From NCBI GenBank assembly GCA_020831765.1, contig JAFIFY010000011.1, positions 1-47,793 of the forward strand: 47,793 bases of DNA, written 5' to 3'. The notes under the pieces are model-generated. The model was not told the origin of the DNA, searched no databases, and worked only from the letters and a program-made list of their open reading frames with translations. Positions 1 to 8,532 of this stretch are shown here, piece after piece. How positions within the stretch are numbered: the first letter of the stretch is position 1; each line of letters opens with the position of its first letter. The stretch comes from Phycisphaeraceae bacterium. Its GTDB lineage: Bacteria > Planctomycetota > Phycisphaerae > Phycisphaerales > Phycisphaeraceae. A program made the position numbers and the translations under genes.

Positions 1-92
1 GAGGAGCGGGCCAGGCCGACGAACTCAACATCGCAACAGGCGCAAAAGAGGCAGATGAGCGCCGCGAGGTGCCAGTTTCGGAATCTTTTCAT
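1..92 (-). CDS. N-terminus of an exported protein, cut by the left window edge
   Basis: An open frame begins with ATG at 92 and runs leftwards off the window, so only about 30 codons are visible. The start is supported by a purine-rich AAAAGGAC at 106-99, 6 bases before the ATG. The peptide begins MKRFRNW and then has a hydrophobic stretch rich in Leu, Ala, Ile and Cys, which is the layout of a signal peptide. Cysteines near the end of the hydrophobic stretch would allow a lipoprotein signal, but the lipobox is not clean. No function can be read from so little sequence. It is divergent from the next gene. Confidence 0.5.
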   Translation of the reverse strand, partial: MKRFRNWHLAALICLFCACCDVEFVGLARS

Positions 93-435
93 CGGTGTGT
101 CCTTTTGTGGGGCAAGGCCGACCGATGGCCCGGCATGAGAGAAGTATACCCCCACGATTCGTGTGCCACCCCCACAGAGTTCGCAAGGTCGGCTCAATGC
201 AGCATTCGGGGCGAAGGTCGAACTCATCGAAAACGATGTCGGCGGACGCTCGCTGAAGCTCCCAAATTGACCAGGTGGCGATTGAATCCGGTGTCCTCCG
301 GCATTCAAATGACGCCGGACGCCGGGATGCGGGGTCTGAAAAGACGGTCGTGCGATCGGTGGAACTCGAATCCATCTCATGCGTTGATCGATGGTGGCGG
401 CTATCCTTTTTGTCGCCCGCATTGGAGCTACCGAT
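93..435. other. Divergent intergenic region with no recognised gene
   Basis: About 340 bases separate the leftward exported-protein start at 92 from the rightward start at 436. It must hold promoters for both genes, but I see no convincing -35/-10 pair, RNA gene or repeat. Open frames crossing it on both strands lack ribosome-binding sites and resemble no protein family I recognise. Confidence 0.5.
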
Positions 436-1473
436 ATGACACGATTGTTCTCCAGTCTCATTCTGGCATTGGTCACCATGATGGCCGTACAGATCGGGCT
501 TGCGGATGTGGCCATCACGGCCCGCCCACTTCCCCATCGCCCCGCGTCGGAGGCCGAAGCGGCGACCGATTGGTTCCGCGTCTGGAATCAGGCTTCGGTC
601 GTCATCATCGGCGAGTTAACCAAATTCGACAACCGGGGCGCTGCACGCTCGCTACCGCCGATCTACATGAATGATCTGGAGTTCAAGATCGAGCGTGTGC
701 TGCGCGGCCAGATCAAGGAAAAGAGCATCGGCGTTCATCATGCCCATCGAAGCATGGAGAATTTCCCCTACCGCATCGGCGCTAAGTACATTCTTTCGAT
801 CAGCACCACCGGTGACCGCAAATCCGTGGGCGTGATCCGCCTCGCTGAAGAGGATGCGATCGCGGAGGCGGAGTTGGCCGCGGCATTGCCCGTGGGCTGG
901 GAACGGCGAGGGGATGAGATTCATTCACCCTGGGCGGTTCGCGGCAAGGATTTCTGGCGGGCCGAACCGGCCCAACGGCCGGCCGAGGATGTTCGGCGGT
1001 GTGCCATCACCGGCCGACCGGCACTGATCGCCGGTGATGAATTGAAGCTGACCATCAAGCCGGTTGAGCCGAAAGAGAGTATTCAGTGGACCAATCCCGA
1101 TGGCGACGGCGAGTTTGACATCATCCTGTCCAACCCGACCGATAAGCCCATCACCGTGCCGGCCGTGCTCACGCGGGAAGGGGTTCCGATCTGGGGCCAC
1201 AGTCTGGTGATTCTTGCCGGCGGCGATCCGTACACCATGCCGGACGCCGAGCCCCTGCGCGGCAAGGTCGAATCGCTCAAGCTGGAGCCGGGCCAGAGCA
1301 TCACGACACGATTCAACGTTCTGAAGCTCGACGGCCCCGCCTGGCCGCGCGGCGGCTACCGGATCGACTTGAGCTTTGCCATCGGCGAATTGTCGGCCGA
1401 ACATTCCTTCTACTACATGTCGCGACACCATGACCCTCTGCGCCGCAAGGCCCAGGGTCTGCCCGAAGAGTGA
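436..1473 (+). CDS. Secreted protein of unknown function, 345 aa
   Basis: I do not recognise a named family. The ATG at 436 is chosen because GGAG lies 8 bases upstream and the protein then opens with a clear signal peptide (MTRLFSSLILALVTMMAVQIGLA). An ATG at 391 in the same frame has no such site. After export, residues about 45-140 resemble a small beta-rich domain in which a conserved-looking VVIIGELTKF strand is followed by a stretch about an effector level or derived rate (VLRGQIKEKSIGV). Residues about 225-335 look like an immunoglobulin-like beta sandwich with typical phrases such as DIILSNPTDKPITV and LEPGQSITTRFN. The protein is therefore probably periplasmic or extracytoplasmic. 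It converges on glpD with only 29 bases between stops. Function unknown. Confidence 0.75.
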   Translation: MTRLFSSLILALVTMMAVQIGLADVAITARPLPHRPASEAEAATDWFRVWNQASVVIIGELTKFDNRGAARSLPPIYMNDLEFKIERVLRGQIKEKSIGVHHAHRSMENFPYRIGAKYILSISTTGDRKSVGVIRLAEEDAIAEAELAAALPVGWERRGDEIHSPWAVRGKDFWRAEPAQRPAEDVRRCAITGRPALIAGDELKLTIKPVEPKESIQWTNPDGDGEFDIILSNPTDKPITVPAVLTREGVPIWGHSLVILAGGDPYTMPDAEPLRGKVESLKLEPGQSITTRFNVLKLDGPAWPRGGYRIDLSFAIGELSAEHSFYYMSRHHDPLRRKAQGLPEE

Positions 1474-1479
1474 ATCACC

Positions 1480-1502
1480 CGGCAACTCAACGCTTTTTGC
1501 CG
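1480..1502. terminator. Weak hairpin between convergent genes
   Basis: CGGCAA at 1480-1485 pairs with TTGCCG at 1497-1502, giving a 6-bp stem with an 11-base loop exactly between the two facing stop codons. There is no proper T-run after the stem on the plus strand, so this is a weak candidate for a shared terminator. Confidence 0.25.
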
Positions 1503-3065
1503 CTAAACCTGGTATACCCGCGCCAACCGCTCGAACGCCTCGATCTGACTTGCCCGCCATGATTCATCCCGGCCCAACTCCTCGGCCATGATCGTCGCGA
1601 CAGTCGGCGCCATCGCGACAGCGCGGCGGCTGTCCAACAGCAGCTCCCGACCGCGGCGGGAAAGAACATCTTCAACCGTCATCGCCATTTCATTCCGCAC
1701 CGACCAGAGCACCCGCGCTGCGGTCAGGTTCGAGCCTTCCACCAGTGGCTCGCCCAGTGCCCGGTCACGGCTGGCCATCCGCCGAATCGAACGGGCGTCC
1801 GTTCCATAGACCGCCAGCGGATCATCACGATCGACTTCAATCTCGCCATAACCGTGAATGCGAAGGTCTTCGGTAACACAAGGCGCTTCTGGAAGCTCGG
1901 CCAGCATCGCCGCGTGATCGGTGCAATCCTCGGCCATCCGGCGGTAGGTGGTCCACTTGCCGCCGGTCAGTGTGATCAGACCGGACTTACTGATGTGCAG
2001 GACATGATCGCGAGAGAGCGATGCGGTCCTGGTGGATTCTCCCGATCGGACCAGCGGCCGGATGCCGGTGAAGACGCTGAGCACGTCGGCCCGGCTCGGC
2101 GATCGGCGAAGGTAGGGCGCCGCGGTTTCCAGGATGAAGTCGATTTCCTCATCCAACGGCTCGGGCTCCAGTTCACATCGATTGATCGGCGTATCCGTGG
2201 TGCCCACGACGACGCGGCCATGCCACGGAATGGCGAACATGACACGCTTGTCACTGGTGCGGGGCACCATGATCGCGGTCCGGCTCTGGAGGAACCCCGA
2301 ATCCAGCACAAGATGCACACCCTGGCTGGGGGCGATCATTGGCTGGGCATCCTGATCATCGAGTTTGCGAACGGCATCGACAAACGGTCCGGTCGCATTG
2401 ATCACACATCGACAGGCCAGGCGCAGCGAGCGGCCTGAAAGCTCATCGACAGCCTCCACACCTTCGATCATGCCGTTGCCGGCGTGCATCAGCCCGGTGA
2501 CCCGCGCATAGTTGACCATCGCCGCGCCATGATCGGCCGCGGTCATGGCCAGGCTGATCAGCAGCCTCGCATCATCGAACTGGCCGTCGTAATACAGCAC
2601 GCCGCCGCGCAATCCCTTCTCGCTCAGGCCCGGAATCCGCTCAAGAAGCTCCTGCTTGCCCAGAAGCCGGGACTTGCCGAAGTTGTACTTTCCGGCCAGC
2701 AGGTCGTAGACCTTCATGCCGATGCCGTAAAAGGGCGCTTCCCACCAATCGTAGTTGGGCACGACGAATGCCAGGTCATGCACCAGGTGCGGCGCGTTCC
2801 GCCGGAGAATGCCGCGTTCGCGCAGGGCTTCCATCACCAGTGAGATGTTGCCGCGCTGCAGGTAGCGAACACCGCCATGCACCAGCTTGGTGCTTCGGCT
2901 TGATGTCCCCTTGCCAAAGTCGCTCTGCTCGAGCAGGGCCACGCGATACCCACGTGAAGCCGCATCGACGGCAACACCGACACCGCTTGCGCCCCCGCCG
3001 ATGACGACCATGTCCCACGGTCGGTCCTCCGCTTCGATTCGATCAAGCATCGCCTTGCGGTCCAT
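1503..3065 (-). CDS. glpD: Aerobic glycerol-3-phosphate dehydrogenase
   Basis: This FAD-dependent enzyme oxidises sn-glycerol 3-phosphate to dihydroxyacetone phosphate and passes electrons to the respiratory quinones from the inner face of the membrane. At 520 aa it is slightly longer than the roughly 500-aa family norm. The dinucleotide-binding Rossmann motif IGGGASG sits at residues 22-28. It is followed by the family block DFGKGTSSRSTKLVHGGVRY, the middle VVGTTDTP segment, and the C-terminal GGKWTTYRRMAEDC motif that closes the FAD site. The C-terminal helical DAO_C region is present. A GGGAG element lies a few bases before the ATG. It follows glpK by 51 bases on the same strand, so glycerol uptake product is phosphorylated and then oxidised by one operon. 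No glpF or glpR is visible here. Confidence 0.97.
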   Translation of the reverse strand: MDRKAMLDRIEAEDRPWDMVVIGGGASGVGVAVDAASRGYRVALLEQSDFGKGTSSRSTKLVHGGVRYLQRGNISLVMEALRERGILRRNAPHLVHDLAFVVPNYDWWEAPFYGIGMKVYDLLAGKYNFGKSRLLGKQELLERIPGLSEKGLRGGVLYYDGQFDDARLLISLAMTAADHGAAMVNYARVTGLMHAGNGMIEGVEAVDELSGRSLRLACRCVINATGPFVDAVRKLDDQDAQPMIAPSQGVHLVLDSGFLQSRTAIMVPRTSDKRVMFAIPWHGRVVVGTTDTPINRCELEPEPLDEEIDFILETAAPYLRRSPSRADVLSVFTGIRPLVRSGESTRTASLSRDHVLHISKSGLITLTGGKWTTYRRMAEDCTDHAAMLAELPEAPCVTEDLRIHGYGEIEVDRDDPLAVYGTDARSIRRMASRDRALGEPLVEGSNLTAARVLWSVRNEMAMTVEDVLSRRGRELLLDSRRAVAMAPTVATIMAEELGRDESWRASQIEAFERLARVYQV

Positions 3066-3116
3066 CCCATGCTCCCGCGCCCGGTAATTCCGACCGGACC
3101 GGCCTTCACTCGAATC

Positions 3117-4610
3117 TCAGTCCGGCTGCTCCCAGTCCATAGCGCGTTCCAGGGCGCGTGTCCATTTCGCCCGACGATCCGCGGCCTCATCACGGCTGAT
3201 CCTGGGCTCGAAAACCCTTTCCTTACGCCACATGGATGCGAGGTGGGCCTGGTCCTTCCAGACTCCGCGGGCCAGCCCGGCGAACATCGCAGCGCCCAAC
3301 GCCGTGGTTTCCGTCACTTCAGGCCGAACCACCGGAACACCCAGCAGATCGGCCTGAATCTGAAGAAGCAGGTTGTTCGCCGATGCGCCTCCATCCACGC
3401 GAAGCTCGGTCATCGCGCGACCCGAATCGCGTGACATCACCTCCAGGACATCGGCGACCTGGAATGCAATACCGTCCAGCGCTGCCCGCGCCAGATGCGC
3501 TGCGGTCGTGCCGCGCGTCAGACCCGCGATGATTCCCCGGGCATACTGATCCCAGTACGGGGCGCCCAGCCCGGCGAACGCCGGCACCAGGAAGACGCCC
3601 TCCGAATCCTTCACGCTCGACGCCAGTTCCTCGATCTCCGAGGCCTGCCTGATCAGACCCAACCCATCACGCAGCCATTGCACCACCGCGCCGCCGATGA
3701 AAACGCTGCCCTCCAATGCGTAACTCGATCGATCGGCCAACCGCCATGCCTGGGTCGAAAGCAGTCTGTGCGTGGATTGCGCCGGCTGTCCGCCCACCTG
3801 CATCAGCATGAAGCATCCGGTGCCGTAGGTGTTTTTGGCCAGGCCCGGCTCAAAGCACGCCTGTCCGAAAAGCGCGGCCTGCTGATCGCCGGCCAGCCCA
3901 CCGATCAACACGCGGCGACCAAAGTGCTCGGTTTCGGCGTGGGCCAATTCGCCGCTGTTGGGCACGATCCGGGGCAAGAGCTTCGCCGGAATGTCCAAAG
4001 CATCCAGAAGCCGCTCATCCCATTGTCCGGTCTCAAGGTGCATCAGCATGGTGCGCGAGGCGTTGGTGATGTCGGTGATGTGTTCAGCGCCTCCGGTCAG
4101 ATTCCAGACCAGCCAACTCTCCACCGTGCCGAAGCAAAGTTCGCCGGCTTGAGCCCGCTGCCTCGCTCCTTCGATGTGCTCGAGCATCCACATCAGCTTC
4201 GTCGCTGAGAAATAAGCATCCAGCACAAGCCCTGAGCGTTCCTGGACCAGTTCATCAATGCCCCGCCGCCGCAGTTGGTCGCACATGCCGCTGGTGCGCC
4301 GATCCTGCCAGACGATCGCCCGACCGACCGGCCGCCCTGTGGCTCGTTCCCAGAGCACCGTGGTTTCGCGCTGATTGGTGATGCCGATCGCCGCGATCGC
4401 GTCGATACCGACACCCGATCGCTCGATCGCCTGCCGGGCGGTGGCCAGTTGGCTGGTCCATATCTCCTCGGGATCATGCTCGACCCAGCCGGGCCTGGGG
4501 TAATGCTGGGTCAGTTCCTGGCCGGCCATGCCCTTGATCCGGCCTTCGGGATCGAACACGATCGCGCGCGAACTGGTGGTCCCCTGATCAAGGGCCAGGA
4601 TGTGCTTCAT
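3117..4610 (-). CDS. glpK: Glycerol kinase
   Basis: The enzyme transfers phosphate from ATP to glycerol to give glycerol 3-phosphate, which traps glycerol in the cell and feeds GlpD. The ATG at 4610 is chosen over one at 4661 because AGGAG lies 8 bases upstream and the protein then starts with the family N-terminus [20 protein letters not shown]. The resulting 497 aa match the usual family size. The FGGY-kinase landmarks are in order: phosphate-binding DQGTTSSR at residues 7-14, ITNQRET, the [13 protein letters not shown] block, [10 protein letters not shown], the [12 protein letters not shown] segment and the C-terminal DGGASANN adenosine-site motif. It is the first gene of the glpK-glpD unit and is transcribed away from the secreted hydrolase-like gene to its right. 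Confidence 0.97.
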   Translation of the reverse strand: MKHILALDQGTTSSRAIVFDPEGRIKGMAGQELTQHYPRPGWVEHDPEEIWTSQLATARQAIERSGVGIDAIAAIGITNQRETTVLWERATGRPVGRAIVWQDRRTSGMCDQLRRRGIDELVQERSGLVLDAYFSATKLMWMLEHIEGARQRAQAGELCFGTVESWLVWNLTGGAEHITDITNASRTMLMHLETGQWDERLLDALDIPAKLLPRIVPNSGELAHAETEHFGRRVLIGGLAGDQQAALFGQACFEPGLAKNTYGTGCFMLMQVGGQPAQSTHRLLSTQAWRLADRSSYALEGSVFIGGAVVQWLRDGLGLIRQASEIEELASSVKDSEGVFLVPAFAGLGAPYWDQYARGIIAGLTRGTTAAHLARAALDGIAFQVADVLEVMSRDSGRAMTELRVDGGASANNLLLQIQADLLGVPVVRPEVTETTALGAAMFAGLARGVWKDQAHLASMWRKERVFEPRISRDEAADRRAKWTRALERAMDWEQPD

Positions 4611-4688
4611 GTTGTGGACTCCTGCGCTATTGTCAGGGGGAAAAGCCATCAAAGGCCGCACGAATCGATAGACCGTACGGCCCAGGTC

Positions 4689-4717
4689 AATTTACTCCCG
4701 CCGCCAATACACGTCCA
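4689..4717 (-). promoter_or_regulatory. Candidate sigma70-type promoter for glpK-glpD
   Basis: On the minus strand TGGACG (4717-4712) is separated by 17 bases from TAAATT (4694-4689). Each hexamer matches the sigma70 consensus at 4 of 6 positions. It lies about 80 bases upstream of the glpK start. This is a pattern match only. Confidence 0.4.
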
Positions 4718-4894
4718 CGCGGCGGCAACGTGTCCGGCGTTGGGCAATAGCCAGCCTGGTCTTGCGTTGACCGGAACCCACGGCCTGTCCGTTCCACATG
4801 GGTTTGCACGACACGGTCCCGATCCGAACAAAGCCGGCGTGCGTTGGCCTCCCGCGTTCCCTCAAGGCTTGCACTCGAAGTAAGGAGTTTGCCG

Positions 4895-7474
4895 TTGACC
4901 ATCAGCCCTTCAGCGTTATGGATTTCTCGATCCCTTCTCTTTTTCGTGACCATGGCCACGATCCTTGGCTGGGCGGCTCAACCTGTCTCCGCCGCTCAAG
5001 AGGGGCTGGTCCTGCATACCGACAGCCACTGGCGCTACCACCTCGCCACGCGTGAGCGGCCGCTCTACCAGGACGGCGAGGGGTCGCTGTTCACGTTCCA
5101 TCGTCAGTTGGATCGTGTCGCGGGCGTGGAGGACGTTGGACATTCGATCAGCCTGCCCGAGGGTGAGAGCGAATGGGCACAGGCGGATTTCGATGACCAG
5201 GGTTGGACCTGGCACATGGGCCCACTGTTCCCCGGCCGTTCTCACGCGATCGGCCACGGCCAGGGGGAGCCCGCCGATGCCTCGCACCTGCTTGTTCGTG
5301 GTCGGTTCGGTCTGCGCGATGAAGATAGCGCCAGGGACCTGGTGCTCTCGGTCCGCTACCGTGGGGGTATCGCCATCTATCTCAACGGCCATGAGATCGA
5401 ACGCCGGCACCTGCCGGAGGGCCCGATCGGTGAGACCATGCTGGCCACGGCTTATACCGCCGAGCAGATCGGACCCAACCCCGATAACGAGCAGCAAGCC
5501 GAAGACGCGGCCAACCGGCGATTGCGCTCGATCGAGCGAGTCACCCTGCCGGCGGCTCTGATGCGGCCGGGCACGAACATCCTCGCGTTCCATCTGGTCG
5601 CGGCCCCGTTGCCCGTCGAGGCGGCCGAGCGACACAGCTACCGCAACCGCTGGGCGACGGTCGGACTCCAGGAAGTCAAGCTCAGCGCCGGCTCTCCCGC
5701 CGCCGCGGCCGCGTTCCTGTCCAACGTCGCTCAACCCGATGGGGTGCAGGTATGGACGACCCAAACCATCGATGACATCGGCCAGGTCATCCGGTATGGA
5801 GACCCAGTTGAGTTATCTGAAGGCATCCGCCCGATCCGATTGGCCGCCGCACGCAACATGGTGATCTCAGGCCAGGCCATCGTGTCCGCCCCGAAGCCGG
5901 TGGCCGACATCGCCGCGCAAGTGTCTCCATTCACCGGTGATCGCGGCACGTTGCGTCTGCCGGCGGAGGCGGTACAGGTTCGTTACCCGGCACGCACCAT
6001 CGAGGGCATGAGCTACCGGATGGACCGGCCGGATGTACTGCTCGACCGGCCAACAGGCCATGAGCCGCTGCAGCCGGTCTGGCTGACGGTCCGCATCCCC
6101 GCCGATGCGACCCCGGGCACTTGGCGGGCCACGCTCACCATCACGGCCGAGGGTTTGCCACGACCGGTCGAAGTGCCCGTGGAGCTGGTGATCCATGATT
6201 GGGACTGCCCCGAGCCCCAGGCGTGGCGCTCCATGGTCAGTATGGTGCATTCGCCTCATTCCGTCGCCTGGCACCATGGCGTTGAGATGTGGTCGGACAG
6301 ACATCTTGAGCTGCTGCGGCCTTCCCTGCGGATGCTTCGTGATCTGGGCAACAACGTTGTCTACATCGATGTGATTCACCCGTCATTCTTCGGCAATGAG
6401 CACGGCATCATCGTCTTCCGCCGCGCCAATGACAGGCTCGTCCCCGACTTCACCTACTTCGACCGCTTCCTCGATGCCTACGCCCGGGAGGTGGGCGAAC
6501 CGCGACGAATCAATCTGGTCATGTGGGAACCGTACGTGGAGCGTGATGGAATCACCATCAGCGTTCGCTCGGGTGATGGATCGTTGGAACATGTGAACGT
6601 CGGCCGCTACGGCGACGCCCGCCATCGCGAGATGTGGAAGGCGATGATGAATGGCGTGCATGAGCGTGTCACGGCTCGCGGATGGGATGAACGTGCGATC
6701 ATGCTCGGGGTGGGCCATGACCGTCGTCCGTCCGGCGCGATCGTCGATTTCTTCAATGAGATCGCCCCGTACGCGCGATGGATGCTGTTCACACACGGCC
6801 GCGGCGATCCACAGATCCGTGATGGGCAGGTCAGCTTCGGCAATATGAAGGTGGGCCTGCAGGAGTACCCCTACTACGCACACGGCCGCGCAGGCAGGAT
6901 TCACAACGGCATTCTCCACGGATGGGTCAATGACTGGTACGACTCGATGATCATCTGGGCCGGACGGATGATGCTCAATGACAACAGCTCCCCGGCCCAG
7001 TTCCGGCTTTTCGCCAACGCCGGTGTATTGGGCCGGTCGAACGGTTTCTGTCGGCAGGGCATCGACAAGTGGCCGGTGGTGAACCCGCACCGTCCCGATG
7101 CCGGGCCGCGACGGATGGTCCACGGCACCGGCGGCTGGGGCAATCTCTATCGTCACAAAGTCCGCGCCCTGGCCGCGCCCGGCCCCGAAGGCGCCCTGGC
7201 CACCGTCCGCTTTGAGTTGATGCGCGAAGGCCTGCAGGAAACGGAAACCCGCATCTATCTCGAACGCGCGATCGTGGATTCCGAAAAGCAGGAAGTGATC
7301 GGTGACGAAATCGCCGCACAGGTGCGCCGGATCAATCAACTGGACTGGGAAGCCCGCGAATCACTGCCGGGCAACACCATCACACCTGGCACGGACTGGC
7401 AGCATCGCTATGAGCAGCGTCTCGAGCTGGCGGCGGAAGTTCAGCGTCGTCTGCGAGCCGCTGAGCTTGAGTAA
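4895..7474 (+). CDS. Large secreted glycoside-hydrolase-like protein (GH123/DUF4091-type features)
   Basis: The best start is TTG at 4895: AAGGAG lies at 4882-4887, 7 bases upstream, and translation from there gives a signal peptide (hydrophobic WISRSLLFFVTMATILGWAA, then QPVSAAQEG). An in-frame ATG at 4844 has no such site. The mature 859-aa protein has an N-terminal jelly-roll-like region (DFDDQGWTWHMGP, then LNGHEIERRHLPEG) like the galactose-binding folds of sialate-esterase and glycosidase proteins. Next comes a beta-sandwich around VWLTVRIPADATPGTW, typical of the domain before the barrel in GH123/DUF4091-like proteins. From about residue 440 there is a barrel-like region (LRDLGNNVVYIDVIHPSFF, INLVMWEPYVERD). 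I cannot assign catalytic residues or substrate. A role in extracellular polysaccharide breakdown is inferred. It stands alone, divergent from glpK. Confidence 0.8.
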   Translation: MTISPSALWISRSLLFFVTMATILGWAAQPVSAAQEGLVLHTDSHWRYHLATRERPLYQDGEGSLFTFHRQLDRVAGVEDVGHSISLPEGESEWAQADFDDQGWTWHMGPLFPGRSHAIGHGQGEPADASHLLVRGRFGLRDEDSARDLVLSVRYRGGIAIYLNGHEIERRHLPEGPIGETMLATAYTAEQIGPNPDNEQQAEDAANRRLRSIERVTLPAALMRPGTNILAFHLVAAPLPVEAAERHSYRNRWATVGLQEVKLSAGSPAAAAAFLSNVAQPDGVQVWTTQTIDDIGQVIRYGDPVELSEGIRPIRLAAARNMVISGQAIVSAPKPVADIAAQVSPFTGDRGTLRLPAEAVQVRYPARTIEGMSYRMDRPDVLLDRPTGHEPLQPVWLTVRIPADATPGTWRATLTITAEGLPRPVEVPVELVIHDWDCPEPQAWRSMVSMVHSPHSVAWHHGVEMWSDRHLELLRPSLRMLRDLGNNVVYIDVIHPSFFGNEHGIIVFRRANDRLVPDFTYFDRFLDAYAREVGEPRRINLVMWEPYVERDGITISVRSGDGSLEHVNVGRYGDARHREMWKAMMNGVHERVTARGWDERAIMLGVGHDRRPSGAIVDFFNEIAPYARWMLFTHGRGDPQIRDGQVSFGNMKVGLQEYPYYAHGRAGRIHNGILHGWVNDWYDSMIIWAGRMMLNDNSSPAQFRLFANAGVLGRSNGFCRQGIDKWPVVNPHRPDAGPRRMVHGTGGWGNLYRHKVRALAAPGPEGALATVRFELMREGLQETETRIYLERAIVDSEKQEVIGDEIAAQVRRINQLDWEARESLPGNTITPGTDWQHRYEQRLELAAEVQRRLRAAELE

Positions 7475-7712
7475 CGTTGCGGCGATAGGCCCGTATGGCT
7501 GGGCGCTCGGAAGCGTACCTCGGTCAGACCGATGGGTTGAGCCCATGGCTAGCCCCGGGGAAAGAACGCAGCGCGAGGCGCATCAGCGTCGGCCGATCAA
7601 CCTGAACCCCGGAAGCGACGCTTCGCCGTAAAGCTCCTAAGTATGCGAAGCATATGATCTTGTGCGCTCGGCGCTGGCGGTCGGGCGGCCTGATTTGCTC
7701 AACCGGCCCCGC
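7475..7712. other. Hairpin-rich intergenic stretch upstream of rpsO
   Basis: No gene is convincing here, but the sequence is unusually rich in short inverted repeats: ATGGG/CCCAT around a TTGAG loop (7532-7546), GAAGCG/CGCTTC (7612-7624) and TATGC/GCATA around a GAA loop (7642-7654). None is followed by a T-run, so they are not standard terminators. The region may be a structured 3' or 5' untranslated RNA. I match it to no known RNA family. Confidence 0.3.
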
Positions 7713-7741
7713 TGGACAACATGGAAAAACTCTGCTACTCT
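7713..7741 (+). promoter_or_regulatory. Promoter of rpsO-pnp
   Basis: TGGACA at 7713-7718 is followed after exactly 17 bases by TACTCT at 7736-7741. This is a good sigma70-type match in an otherwise GC-rich area. Transcription would begin near 7748 and give a leader of about 60 bases before rpsO, the place where ribosomal protein S15 binds its own mRNA in other bacteria. That autoregulation is inferred here, not shown. Confidence 0.6.
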
Positions 7742-7807
7742 TTTCCCGTCGCGTGGCGATGGGGTTCAAGGCGCGTAGCCCTCCCTCGCTTGGCGAAAGG
7801 TGAATCC

Positions 7808-8077
7808 ATGGCTTTAGATGCGCAAGTAAAGACGTCTCTCATCGAGAGTTACCGGCGAAGCGAACACGACTCGGGCTCACCCGAAGTGCAGGTCGCTTTG
7901 CTCACCACCCGGATCAACTCCCTGACCGAACACCTTCGGCAGCACAAGCACGACTTTCACTCACGTCGTGGGCTGCTGATGATGGTCAGCAAGCGAACCC
8001 GACTCCTGCGTTATCTGCAGGAAAAGAATCGCGAGAAGTACCTGGAGCTGATCAAGCGGCTGGGTCTGCGTAAATAA
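7808..8077 (+). CDS. rpsO: 30S ribosomal protein S15
   Basis: S15 binds the 16S rRNA central domain early in small-subunit assembly and contacts 23S rRNA at an intersubunit bridge. The 89-aa product has the expected family length and its signature sequence: [21 protein letters not shown], then [18 protein letters not shown], ending in [10 protein letters not shown]. The ATG at 7808 is supported by GAAAGG 7 bases upstream; an in-frame ATG at 7721 falls inside the promoter and is rejected. pnp follows 455 bases downstream, the usual rpsO-pnp order in bacteria, but with an unusually long spacer that holds a parS site. Confidence 0.98.
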   Translation: MALDAQVKTSLIESYRRSEHDSGSPEVQVALLTTRINSLTEHLRQHKHDFHSRRGLLMMVSKRTRLLRYLQEKNREKYLELIKRLGLRK

Positions 8078-8462
8078 GACCAGCAGGTTCGAGCGATCGC
8101 CGCATCCCGGTCACCAGTTCACTTTTGGTGATTTCCAGGCGTAGCGACCGCGATGTTGGAACCTGAGGAACCAGAGAAGGTCGGACAGGCCCGGAATGGA
8201 GGGCTTGGTGCCAGAAATGCTGATGATCGCATCACCATTCGAGCACCAATCTCCCTGTTCCTCTTCTGTTTCTGACCTTTTCGCGATACGGCGATCATGG
8301 GTTGGCTCTGGGACATTTGTGAGCGTGAGTCGGCCCAAGCGCTTCTCCAGCACCCCAGCCGGGACCTTGTTCGGTTCCGCCGGTGGTTTGGAGCCGTTAT
8401 CCCGATCCGAACAAGTGAATTGATCAGAACTTACCGATCTGCCGCCATCCGTCGCAAGCCGC
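8078..8462. other. rpsO-pnp spacer with a nested hairpin
   Basis: No gene is convincing. One nested hairpin stands out: an outer TGGTGC (8206-8211) pairing with GCACCA (8243-8248), and an inner TGATG/CATCA around ATCG (8221-8234). It could be an RNA-processing element, since PNPase mRNA is cleaved in such a leader in other bacteria, or a weak terminator. There is no T-run directly after it. A separate pnp promoter is not evident. Confidence 0.3.
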
Positions 8463-8478
8463 CGTTTCACGTGAAACA
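8463..8478. promoter_or_regulatory. parS: parS site, ParB-binding centromere-like palindrome
   Basis: CGTTTCACGTGAAACA matches the conserved bacterial chromosomal parS sequence TGTTTCACGTGAAACA at 15 of 16 positions; only the first base differs. The central 14 bases form a perfect palindrome. parS sites load the ParB CTP-dependent clamp and serve chromosome segregation, and they cluster near the replication origin. It lies 54 bases upstream of the pnp start. It is the only such site in this window: other CACGTG hexamers here lack the flanking arms. Confidence 0.8.
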
Positions 8479-8532
8479 GCACCCGATCGGAGCCGGCGCG
8501 GCAGGCGGGCATTTGCAAGAGGCATGTACAGC

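Noticed and set aside
25-537. Leftward 170-residue open frame at the left end
   Set aside because: It lies in a different frame from the supported ATG at 92, has no ribosome-binding site and no recognisable content.
2951-2965. Other CACGTG hexamers (here and near 13060, 16727, 29736, 40990) as extra parS sites
   Set aside because: None has the TGTTT/AAACA arms; they match only the hexamer core, which is expected by chance in GC-rich DNA.
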